A stretch of DNA of 5,091 nucleotides. Origin: Betaproteobacteria bacterium (GTDB lineage: Bacteria; Pseudomonadota; Gammaproteobacteria; Burkholderiales; UBA9220). Numbering within the stretch: position 1 is the stretch's first letter; each line of letters opens with the position of its first letter. A model generated the notes under the pieces. The model had not been told where the DNA came from, searched no databases, and saw nothing but the letters and a program-made list of their open reading frames with translations. This document shows positions 1 to 5,091 of the stretch, piece after piece. Both the position numbers and the translations under genes were made by a program. The stretch covers positions 1-5,091 of the forward strand of contig JAGUYQ010000068.1 in assembly GCA_020061285.1 (NCBI GenBank). The letters are read 5' to 3'.

Positions 1-11
1 AAAAATTCTTC

Positions 12-46
12 TGTCAGTGTGGGTCCGTGTGTGTCTGTGGCTAAAT
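12..46. repeat. T/G-rich, roughly six-base-periodic repeat stretch (partial)
   Basis: The plus strand here is almost only T and G with interspersed C, in imperfect units of about six bases such as GTGGGT, CCGTGT, GTGTCT and GTGGCT. The minus strand is the matching CA-rich sequence, CACAGACACACACGG and onward. It starts right after the stop codon of the DUF2934 gene, and short AAATTC/AAAAATTC sequences flank it on both sides. I recall similar CA-rich degenerate repeats between genes of environmental proteobacteria but cannot name a family. It does not form a good terminator hairpin. The window edge hides how far it extends. Confidence 0.3.
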
Positions 47-454
47 TCACATCTTCTGATCAAGGTATTTTCCGGTTTCCTTATGCCGGAACTCCGGAAT
101 CATCCGGTTGAAAAGCTCGACCAGCTCGTCCTTGGTCCACGTCCCCCGGGATCGCATGCGCTCGATCTCCGCCTCGGCATCCATCCAGTCCTGCCATTCG
201 TAGCCGCCCTCGAAACCGCGGCGCTCGGCGCGGAAATAGGCCGCTTCGGCGATCATGAAGTGGCGCTGTTCGGGGGTCACCTTCAGCTTGGCGGCCTTGG
301 GCTTTGTTGCCACCGCCTTGGTTCCGGGCGTCCTTGCCGGAGCCTTTTTCGCCGCCGGCTTGGCGGTGGTTTTCGCAACCCCTGCAGCCGGCGTTGCCGC
401 CTTGGCGGCAATCGGGGCTTTCTTTGTAGTGGTACCAGTTTTCGACTCAGCCAT
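47..454 (-). CDS. DUF2934 domain protein with histone-H1-like basic tail
   Basis: The product has 135 residues and two clearly different halves. Residues 1-60 are low-complexity and strongly basic: 13 Lys and 1 Arg, about 18 Ala, several Pro and Thr, and only one acidic residue (E3), with AAKKAPA-type repeats like the tails of histone H1 and bacterial H1-like proteins. Residues about 64-101 match the DUF2934 pattern as I know it: an IAEAAYFRAERRG helix, a short loop with Gly, then WQDWMDAEAEIERM. Residues 105-135 look like a further helix (TKDELVELFNRM) and a polar end. DUF2934 has no established function. The basic tail suggests nucleic-acid or polyanion binding, which is inference. There is no signal peptide or membrane segment, so it is probably cytoplasmic. 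The ATG at 454 is supported by AAGGAG six bases upstream; the stop is TGA at 49-47. The gene is separated from tldD by 176 bases with promoter-like sequence, so it is probably transcribed alone. Confidence 0.88.
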   Translation of the reverse strand: MAESKTGTTTKKAPIAAKAATPAAGVAKTTAKPAAKKAPARTPGTKAVATKPKAAKLKVTPEQRHFMIAEAAYFRAERRGFEGGYEWQDWMDAEAEIERMRSRGTWTKDELVELFNRMIPEFRHKETGKYLDQKM

Positions 455-460
455 GAATTT

Positions 461-466
461 CTCCTT
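461..466 (-). promoter_or_regulatory. Ribosome binding site of the DUF2934 gene
   Basis: The minus strand reads AAGGAG, then six bases (AAATTC), then ATG at 454. This is a near-perfect Shine-Dalgarno sequence at good spacing and fixes the start of the basic-tailed DUF2934 protein. It is the strongest ribosome binding site in the window. Confidence 0.8.
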
Positions 467-480
467 AAACTCACAATAAC

Positions 481-502
481 CAGGTTCTCCCTCCAGAACC
501 TG
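481..502 (-). promoter_or_regulatory. Leader hairpin with GGAGGG loop upstream of the DUF2934 gene
   Basis: A perfect 8-bp inverted repeat, CAGGTTCT and AGAACCTG, encloses a six-base loop. Read as minus-strand RNA the loop is GGAGGG. The hairpin ends 14 bases before the AAGGAG ribosome binding site of the DUF2934 gene. No U-run follows it, so it is not an intrinsic terminator. A GGA in a hairpin loop plus a second GGA in the Shine-Dalgarno sequence is the known arrangement of CsrA/RsmA-repressed messages, but regulation here is inference. Confidence 0.45.
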
Positions 503-548
503 CGCGATATGTGGCTTTGCAGGTAGCTCTCAGAGGCATGCCAGGTGA

Positions 549-557
549 ATTAAAGCA
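549..557 (-). promoter_or_regulatory. Candidate extended -10 promoter for the DUF2934 gene
   Basis: On the minus strand the sequence is TGCTTTAAT, one mismatch from the sigma-70 extended -10 element TGnTATAAT. No convincing -35 hexamer lies 16-18 bases upstream (closest: ATTTTC or TTTTCT), which an extended -10 can tolerate. Transcription would start near 541, giving a leader of about 87 bases that contains the GGAGGG hairpin. The region is AT-rich compared with the GC-rich genes around it. Confidence 0.3.
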
Positions 558-578
558 CATTTTCTTCAAAAGAAAATG
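558..578. repeat. Perfect 21-base palindrome (9-3-9), possible operator
   Basis: CATTTTCTT and AAGAAAATG form exact nine-base inverted arms around a three-base centre (CAA). The palindrome lies directly upstream of the candidate extended -10 element, where a -35 region or a regulator site would sit. The core ATTTTC/GAAAAT occurs again at 581-586 and 626-631. As RNA the hairpin would be AU-rich and has no clean U-run behind it, so it is a poor tldD terminator; a DNA-binding site is the more natural reading, by inference only. Confidence 0.4.
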
Positions 579-630
579 AAATTTTCCTTTCACTCGCTTC
601 CTGCTTGCAGCCCCTTCGCGGCAGGGAAAA

Positions 631-2094
631 TCAGGCCGTTCCGCCCACCGTCAACCCGTCGATGCGCAAGGTAGGCTGTCCCACGCCCACGGGCACGCTC
701 TGCCCTTCCTTGCCGCAGGTGCCGACGCCGGGGTCGAGGGCCATGTCGTTGCCGATCATGGACACCCGCGTCAGCACGTCGGGGCCGTTGCCGATCAGGG
801 TGGCGCCCTTCACCGGGTAACCGATCTTGCCGTCCTCGATCATGTACGCCTCGGCGGCGGAAAACACGAACTTGCCGCTGGTGATGTCCACTTGGCCGCC
901 GCCGAAGTTCACCGCGTACAGGCCGCGTTTCACCGAGGCGATGATTTCCGCCGGGTCCTTGTCGCCGTTCAGCATATAGGTGTTGGTCATGCGCGGCATG
1001 GGCAGGTGGGCGTAGGATTCGCGCCGGGCGTTGCCGGTGACGGCCATGCCCATCAGGCGTGCGTTCAGGCTGTCCTGCATGTAGCCGCGAAGCACACCGT
1101 TCTCGATCAGCACCGTGCTCTGGGTAGGATTGCCCTCGTCGTCCACCGTCAAGGAACCGCGCCGGCGGGCGAGGGTGCCGTCGTCCACCACGGTCACGCC
1201 GCTGGCCGCCACCCGCTCGCCGATGCGGCCTGAAAAGGCGGAGCTGCCCTTGCGGTTGAAGTCGCCCTCGAGGCCGTGGCCGATGGCTTCGTGAAGCAGG
1301 ATACCGGGCCAACCGGCGCCCAGCACCACGGTCATGGAACCGGCCGGTGCCGGCTTGGCGTTGAGGTTGATGAGGGCTTGGTGCACGGCTTTCTCCGCGT
1401 AATCCTCGATCACCGCATCGGTGAAGTAAGCGTAATCGAAACGTCCGCCGCCACCGGCGCTGCCCTGCTCCCGCTTGCCGTCCTGCTCGGCGATCACTTG
1501 CAGGGAGAGGCGGACCAGGGGGCGCACGTCGGCGGCGAGGTGGCCGTCGCTGCGGGCCACCAGCACCACGTCGTACTCCGCCGCCAGGTAGGCCATCACC
1601 TGGGTGATGCGGGGGTCCAGGCTGCGGGCACGGCGCTCCAGTTTTTCCAGCAGGGCTACCTTGTCCGCATCCTTCAGGCTGGCGATGGGATCATGGGGCA
1701 GGTAAAGCGAGGTGGCGTTGACGCTTTCCACTTGGTGGCGCTTGCGGTCGCCTCCCTGGGCGGCGATGGCGCGGGTGGCCTCGGCGGCCTGGGCCAAGGC
1801 GGGCAGGCTGATGTCGTCGCTGTAGGCAAAGGCGGTTTTTTCCCCCGCCACGGCGCGCACCCCCACCCCCTGGTCGATGTTGAAACTGCCCGCCTTGACG
1901 ATGCCCTCCTCCAGGCTCCAGCTTTCGGCGCGGGTGTACTGGAAATAGAGGTCGGCATAATCCACCTGCCGGGTCATGATGCGGTCGAGCACGCCGGAAA
2001 GCTGCTGGGTATCCAGGTGATGGGGCACCAGGAGGCAATCCCGCGCCGTTTCGAGGAGGGTTTCGTTATTGGGGATGAGGATTTCGTCGGTCAT
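631..2094 (-). CDS. tldD: TldD, zinc-binding subunit of the TldD/TldE metallopeptidase
   Basis: This is a full-length TldD (487 residues from the chosen start; E. coli TldD is 481). In E. coli, TldD and TldE (PmbA) form a heterodimeric cytoplasmic peptidase that removes the leader of microcin B17 and degrades the antitoxin CcdA; TldD carries the zinc site. Numbered from the upstream ATG at 2100, family landmarks are DYADLYFQ (47-54), [20 protein letters not shown] (74-93), DVRPLVRLS (191-199), GGGGRFDY (216-223), the zinc motif HEAIGH (270-275, HExxxH), VVDDGT (304-309), [13 protein letters not shown] (365-377), [15 protein letters not shown] (400-414) and [17 protein letters not shown] (462-478), where C462 is the expected distal zinc ligand. 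The C-terminus GGTA is typical. The ATG at 2094 is preferred because GGA lies six bases upstream of it, whereas that GGA touches the ATG at 2100. It follows the nitrilase gene by about 60 bases, probably in one operon. No tldE partner is in the window. Confidence 0.97.
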   Translation of the reverse strand: MTDEILIPNNETLLETARDCLLVPHHLDTQQLSGVLDRIMTRQVDYADLYFQYTRAESWSLEEGIVKAGSFNIDQGVGVRAVAGEKTAFAYSDDISLPALAQAAEATRAIAAQGGDRKRHQVESVNATSLYLPHDPIASLKDADKVALLEKLERRARSLDPRITQVMAYLAAEYDVVLVARSDGHLAADVRPLVRLSLQVIAEQDGKREQGSAGGGGRFDYAYFTDAVIEDYAEKAVHQALINLNAKPAPAGSMTVVLGAGWPGILLHEAIGHGLEGDFNRKGSSAFSGRIGERVAASGVTVVDDGTLARRRGSLTVDDEGNPTQSTVLIENGVLRGYMQDSLNARLMGMAVTGNARRESYAHLPMPRMTNTYMLNGDKDPAEIIASVKRGLYAVNFGGGQVDITSGKFVFSAAEAYMIEDGKIGYPVKGATLIGNGPDVLTRVSMIGNDMALDPGVGTCGKEGQSVPVGVGQPTLRIDGLTVGGTA

Positions 2095-2100
2095 GGCCAT

Positions 2101-2103
2101 TCC
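2101..2103 (-). promoter_or_regulatory. Weak ribosome binding site deciding the tldD start
   Basis: The minus strand reads TCTGGA immediately followed by ATGGCCATG. The GGA is directly adjacent to the first ATG (2100), which is too close to work, but six bases from the second ATG (2094). This favours initiation at 2094 and a protein starting MTDEIL. The difference is two residues. Confidence 0.45.
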
Positions 2104-2157
2104 AGAAATTGGACCGTCCGTGGCGGTTTGGTTCAGCTACCCGGACGAAGGAAAGAA

Positions 2158-3039
2158 TCAGCACCGATGGATGGTACGGTGCTGCAAGGCGGGCAGGCTC
2201 TTGCGCAGGGAAGCCTGGTAGTTGCGGTTGATGTTGGCGATCACCACGCCGGAACCGCGGGGAAGTTCATCCAGCATTACTCCCCAGGGGTCCACGATCA
2301 TGCTGTGGCCGTGGGTTTCCCGGCCGTTGATGTGGTAGCCGCCCTGGGCCGGCGCAAGCACGTAGGCCAAGTTCTCGATCGCCCGTGCGCGGATCAGGGT
2401 TTCCCAATGGGCCTTGCCCGTGGTTTCGGTAAAGGCGGATGGAATCAGGATCAAGTCCACCTCCCCCATCGCCCGGTACAGTTCCGGAAAGCGCAGGTCG
2501 TAGCATATCGACAGGCCCACCTTGCCGAAGGGAGTCTCCACCGTCACCACCTGGTCACCCGGCTCGATGGTGTCCTCCTCGCGGTAGTGCTCGTTGCCGA
2601 GGTCGAGCCCGAACAGATGTATCTTGTCGTAGCGGGCGGACAGCTTGCCCTTGTCGTCGTACACCAGGCAGCTGTTGCGCACCTTGCCTGGGGTCGTGGC
2701 GGCCATGGGCACGGAGCCGCCCACCAGCCAAATCTTGTGCCTCTTGGCGGTGGCGGCGAGAAACTTCTGGATCGGGCCCTTGCCCTCCTCTTCGCAGATG
2801 GCCACCTTATCGGTTTCGCGCAGGCCGATGATGGCAAAATTCTCCGGCAACACCACCAGGTTCGCCCCTTGTTTCGCCGCCTGCTCCACCAGGCGGCCGG
2901 ATTCCTCCAGGTTGCCCGCCACGCTGGGGCCGGAAGCCATCTGGATGCACGCCACCCGGCATAAACCGGGAGCGGCTTTTACCTTGGCCTCGGCGGCGCT
3001 GCGGGTTTTCATTTTCGCGAAACTGCTTTTTGCGGTCAT
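2158..3039 (-). CDS. Nit1-type carbon-nitrogen hydrolase (nitrilase superfamily amidase)
   Basis: The product belongs to the nitrilase superfamily and hydrolyses a C-N bond, most likely an amide. The Glu-Lys-Cys triad is intact; numbered from the GTG at 3051, these are E70 in NLVVLPENFA, K143 in ARYDKIHLFG and C183 in GLSICYDLRFPELYR. The CYDLRFPELYR block and HWETLIRARAIEN (215-227) are characteristic of the Nit1 branch (YbeM, NitFhit), whose characterised members hydrolyse deaminated glutathione, a metabolite-repair reaction. That substrate is inferred here. The conserved fold starts near residue 31 (CRVACIQMAS), so about 20-30 residues at the N-terminus are extra, basic and Ala/Lys-rich. 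Two starts compete: GTG at 3051 with AAGGA six bases upstream, and ATG at 3039 with GGA seven bases upstream; I list the ATG. No signal peptide or membrane segment is evident. The gene sits between yhdP and tldD, an order also known from Pseudomonas. Confidence 0.93.
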   Translation of the reverse strand: MTAKSSFAKMKTRSAAEAKVKAAPGLCRVACIQMASGPSVAGNLEESGRLVEQAAKQGANLVVLPENFAIIGLRETDKVAICEEEGKGPIQKFLAATAKRHKIWLVGGSVPMAATTPGKVRNSCLVYDDKGKLSARYDKIHLFGLDLGNEHYREEDTIEPGDQVVTVETPFGKVGLSICYDLRFPELYRAMGEVDLILIPSAFTETTGKAHWETLIRARAIENLAYVLAPAQGGYHINGRETHGHSMIVDPWGVMLDELPRGSGVVIANINRNYQASLRKSLPALQHRTIHRC

Positions 3040-3057
3040 TCTAATTTCCACTCCCCA

Positions 3058-3062
3058 TCCTT
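3058..3062 (-). promoter_or_regulatory. Possible ribosome binding site for a GTG start of the nitrilase gene
   Basis: The minus strand reads AAGGA, six bases (TGGGGA), then GTG at 3051, in frame with the nitrilase gene. This is a better Shine-Dalgarno match than the GGA that precedes the ATG at 3039. If used, the protein gains four residues (MEIR). Sequence alone does not settle which start is used. Confidence 0.4.
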
Positions 3063-3072
3063 GAATGCGTGC

Positions 3073-3087
3073 CGGGACTCCATCCCG
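3073..3087 (-). promoter_or_regulatory. Small GGA-loop hairpin in the nitrilase gene leader
   Basis: CGGGA and TCCCG form a perfect five-base stem. As minus-strand RNA the loop is UGGAG. It stands 10 bases before the AAGGA element of the nitrilase gene, in the 81-base gap after yhdP. GGA occurs five times in 39 bases here (3047-3085). The stem is short and could be chance in GC-rich DNA. No U-run follows, so it is not a terminator, which agrees with read-through from yhdP. Confidence 0.22.
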
Positions 3088-3132
3088 TTCCCAGCCGTCA
3101 TTCTATCGCGCCGGCGGCCCTTGCGGGCAAGC

Positions 3133-5091
3133 TCATCCTTCGCCATCCCGTTTCTGTGTCTGGACCCCCAGTTTGGTAACCTTGGGATTGGTCCAGGTTC
3201 CGCCGATGGCGTAGCGGTAGGAAATGATCTGGCCCAGCGGGTCCTTGAGCACCTTTTGCACCAGCAAGGAGGTGATGCCCACTACCGGCCCGCCGAGAAA
3301 GGCCCCCGCCACCGACACGCTGTCCCCCAACTGGGGCACAATCACCACCTGCAAATCCTGGGTTTCGTTGGCCAGGTCGGTCTGGCCGCTGATGCCCACC
3401 TTGGCGGCGGGGCCGTCCATCCTGAAATCCTTGCTGGTCATCACCCCACGGTTAACATCCAGGGTTCCGGCAATGGTGTCGAAGGCGAATCCCTCGCTGA
3501 ACACATCGCGGAAATCCAGGGTGATGCGGCGCGGAATCGACTGCAAGCTGAGAATGCCGATCAGCTTGCCGATGCCCGGGTCGACCTTGAGGAACTGGCC
3601 GTTGTGGGCATCAAGTTCCAGGTTGCCCGTGAGGGAGGGCAGGTCGATGTCCTTCGGCCCCCCCGCCCAGGACAGGTGGCCGGTCAGTTTCGCCTCCCCC
3701 CGGCTGATCATGTCCGGGTAGCCGACCAGGGTCAGGAAATGCCCGATATTGGACACGTCCAGCTTGAAATTCATCTGGGTCTGGGGCGAACGCATCCAGT
3801 TCAACCAGCGGCCTTTTGCCTCCAGGGTGTAATCGCTGTTGCCGAGACGGAAGCGGTCCACCACCCAGGCGTCATCCTGGAGAGAGGAAGTCGCGCCGCT
3901 GTCGTAGGCGGCCAGGACTTCCAAGCGGCCAAGTTTTTTCCGCTTGATCTCCACCCCATCGGCGATCACGTCCAGGGTCGGCAACTCCCGAGCCCCTTCG
4001 GCCTGTTTGGGCGGCGCGTCCCGCAGGGAGGGCATGGCGGGAGGAATGACCAGGCTCTTCAAGCGCGCGGTGAACCGGCCCCGCCCCTGGGGATCCCAGC
4101 GCACCTCGCCGGAAACTTCCTGGGATTGGAGGTTGGCGCTCCAGACCTTGCCTTGGGCGCGCCCATTGAGGCGAATGTCGTGAAATTCGCGGTCGAACAA
4201 GGTGGCTTTGTTCAGGTTCAGTATCACCCCGGCCAGGGGCGGCGTCGATGCGTCGTCCTTGCCGCCGGCGAGCAAATCCTTCCAACTATCCACGTTGAGG
4301 GAATCTAGGGCGGCATTCAGCCACAAACCGCCCAAGGGCGGCAGGGAGGCCGGTCGGCCCAGGCCGATCATGCCCCGCTCCACCTGCATCTTGCCGCCGC
4401 TTTCCTGGCGCAGAACCTGGGCCGAAACCAGGCTGCCGTAGCCGAACGTGACCAGGTCGCGCCGTTCCCCGGCCATCTTCTTTTCCAGCCGCAGCGGTAT
4501 AGCGTCCTTGGCCCGCTTGGCGAACGGATAGGGCAGGCTCGACCCCAACCCCACCAGGTTGGACTCCACCACCACGTCCGCCGCTTTTTTCTGCATCCGC
4601 ACCATCGCCTTCCAGTCCGCCGTGCCGCTCAGGGAACGGCCCAGGCTGCCGGGCAGCATCTTTTGCAAACCGGCGGCCATCATCCGGCCCGAGGCGGAAA
4701 TCTGCACGCCCCCGCCTTCCTCGCTGGCGGCGTTGATCGTCGCCGGGCCGCCGAGGATTTGTGCCAAGACGTTCTGCGCCTTGACGTGGGACTCGCTGAA
4801 CTCCAGGGTGCCGTTCACTTGGTCGAGGGTGGGGATGGCGTCCCCGACGATGCGGTTGTTCATGAATTGGTAGCGGCCGCTCACGGTGCTGGTGTCGATG
4901 TGGCGCAAAGGCATGTGCAAATGCAGGGCCAGCTTGCCGGAACCGCTTGCCTGCATGCCGTCGGTGAAGCCCTCCACCTTCGCCCGCACCGGGCTTGCGT
5001 TGATGAAGCGCAAGGCGTCGTCGGTGGCGCCGGAGGTCTCCCCCTCCACTTCGAGAAATTCCGTCGGCGAAAGCAGGTCGGGAATCACCGC
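3133..5091 (-). CDS. yhdP: YhdP family AsmA-like envelope protein, C-terminal half (5' end outside the window)
   Basis: The open frame continues past the window edge (the codon at 5091-5089 is GCG, Ala), so only the last 652 residues are visible; family members are about 1,270 residues. YhdP is an inner-membrane-anchored periplasmic protein of the AsmA/TamB group. In E. coli, YhdP, TamB and YdbH act redundantly in phospholipid transport to the outer membrane. The visible part fits: long stretches of alternating polar and hydrophobic residues expected for beta-strands of a lipid groove, repeated GxLxL-type strands (for example LTGNLELDAHNGQFLKVDPG), and the typical end of the family, from PQLGDSVSVAGAFLGGPVVG through DPLGQIISYRYAIGGTWTNP (about residues 586-636). 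The N-terminal membrane anchor is not visible. The stop is TGA at 3135-3133. Apparent start codons near 5088 are internal and should not be used. It is the first visible gene of the yhdP-hydrolase-tldD block. AsmA itself is much shorter; the conserved end and the neighbour tldD favour YhdP. Confidence 0.92.
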   Translation of the reverse strand, partial: AVIPDLLSPTEFLEVEGETSGATDDALRFINASPVRAKVEGFTDGMQASGSGKLALHLHMPLRHIDTSTVSGRYQFMNNRIVGDAIPTLDQVNGTLEFSESHVKAQNVLAQILGGPATINAASEEGGGVQISASGRMMAAGLQKMLPGSLGRSLSGTADWKAMVRMQKKAADVVVESNLVGLGSSLPYPFAKRAKDAIPLRLEKKMAGERRDLVTFGYGSLVSAQVLRQESGGKMQVERGMIGLGRPASLPPLGGLWLNAALDSLNVDSWKDLLAGGKDDASTPPLAGVILNLNKATLFDREFHDIRLNGRAQGKVWSANLQSQEVSGEVRWDPQGRGRFTARLKSLVIPPAMPSLRDAPPKQAEGARELPTLDVIADGVEIKRKKLGRLEVLAAYDSGATSSLQDDAWVVDRFRLGNSDYTLEAKGRWLNWMRSPQTQMNFKLDVSNIGHFLTLVGYPDMISRGEAKLTGHLSWAGGPKDIDLPSLTGNLELDAHNGQFLKVDPGIGKLIGILSLQSIPRRITLDFRDVFSEGFAFDTIAGTLDVNRGVMTSKDFRMDGPAAKVGISGQTDLANETQDLQVVIVPQLGDSVSVAGAFLGGPVVGITSLLVQKVLKDPLGQIISYRYAIGGTWTNPKVTKLGVQTQKRDGEG

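Noticed and set aside
17..526. Open frame on the plus strand over the DUF2934 gene and its leader
   Set aside because: It reads through the T/G-rich repeat and the antisense of a low-complexity Ala/Lys tail. The minus-strand gene has a strong ribosome binding site and a known domain.
598..631. Possible terminator hairpin after tldD (TTCCTGC pairing with GCAGGGAA)
   Set aside because: The stem needs a bulge and a 16-base loop, and no T-run follows it in the direction of tldD transcription. I cannot call an intrinsic terminator for tldD.
590..1312. Arg/Pro-rich minus-strand open frame within tldD
   Set aside because: It is an out-of-frame shadow of tldD with the usual Arg/Pro/Gly-rich composition; the TldD frame carries all family motifs.
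2101..2157. Gap between the nitrilase gene and tldD, checked for a promoter or terminator
   Set aside because: Only a four-base palindrome (GGACCGTCC) is present, with no promoter-like or terminator-like sequence, so it reads as an operon-internal spacer.
1276..2964. 562-residue open frame on the plus strand opposite tldD and the nitrilase gene
   Set aside because: It is codon-aligned with the minus-strand genes (all are in one frame), so its stops correspond to sense codons TTA, CTA and TCA, which are rare in GC-rich genes. The product is low-information (Gly, His, Gln, Val-rich), and the opposite genes are unmistakable family members.
3088..3132. Possible decayed REP-like element after yhdP (CCGTCATTC and GCCCGCAAGGGC)
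   Set aside because: The CCGTCATTC string recalls common proteobacterial intergenic repeats, but there is no long stem, and only a 4-bp stem with a GCAA loop is present. One copy cannot show a repeat.
3061..4308. 415-residue open frame on the plus strand opposite yhdP
   Set aside because: Same codon-aligned antisense effect as above; the product has no recognisable domain, and yhdP is well supported on the other strand.
1..5091. Search for CRISPR arrays, tRNA or rRNA genes, insertion-sequence ends, toxin-antitoxin or RiPP precursor genes near tldD
   Set aside because: No spaced direct repeats, cloverleaf-like sequences, transposase fragments or short Cys/Ser/Thr-rich precursor frames were found. 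TldD alone does not imply a peptide natural product cluster.

Overview
The window is a GC-rich bacterial chromosomal segment in which every supported gene lies on the minus strand, so transcription runs from high to low coordinates. Protein sequences and gene order (yhdP, a nitrilase-family amidohydrolase, tldD) suggest a proteobacterium, most likely a betaproteobacterium or a close gammaproteobacterial relative. This is a judgement from recalled family sequences and synteny, not from a database search.

Reading in the direction of transcription: (1) 5091-3133 is the C-terminal half of a YhdP/AsmA-like envelope protein whose start lies beyond the window. (2) After an 81-base gap, 3039-2158 (or from a GTG at 3051) encodes a Nit1-type carbon-nitrogen hydrolase with an intact Glu-Lys-Cys triad. 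(3) After about 60 bases, 2094-631 encodes TldD, the zinc-binding subunit of the TldD/TldE peptidase, with its HExxxH motif and distal cysteine intact. These three genes probably form one operon; the same neighbourhood is known in other proteobacteria (yhdP next to tldD in E. coli; yhdP, hydrolase, tldD in Pseudomonas). (4) A 176-base, partly AT-rich intergenic region (455-630) carries a perfect 21-base palindrome, a candidate extended -10 promoter and a perfect 8-bp hairpin with a GGAGGG loop. (5) 454-47 encodes a small protein with a histone-H1-like Ala/Lys/Pro tail followed by a DUF2934 domain. (6) The last 46 bases hold a T/G-rich, roughly six-base-periodic stretch cut by the window edge.

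Functionally, the first three genes are conserved housekeeping or accessory functions: phospholipid transport to the outer membrane, a probable metabolite-repair amidase, and a peptidase for unfolded or modified peptides. They share a locus but no proven pathway. The DUF2934 gene is probably a separate transcription unit. I see no CRISPR array, RNA gene, insertion sequence or clear defence or biosynthetic system. The least explained parts are the DUF2934 gene with its structured leader and the GGA-rich leader of the nitrilase gene.
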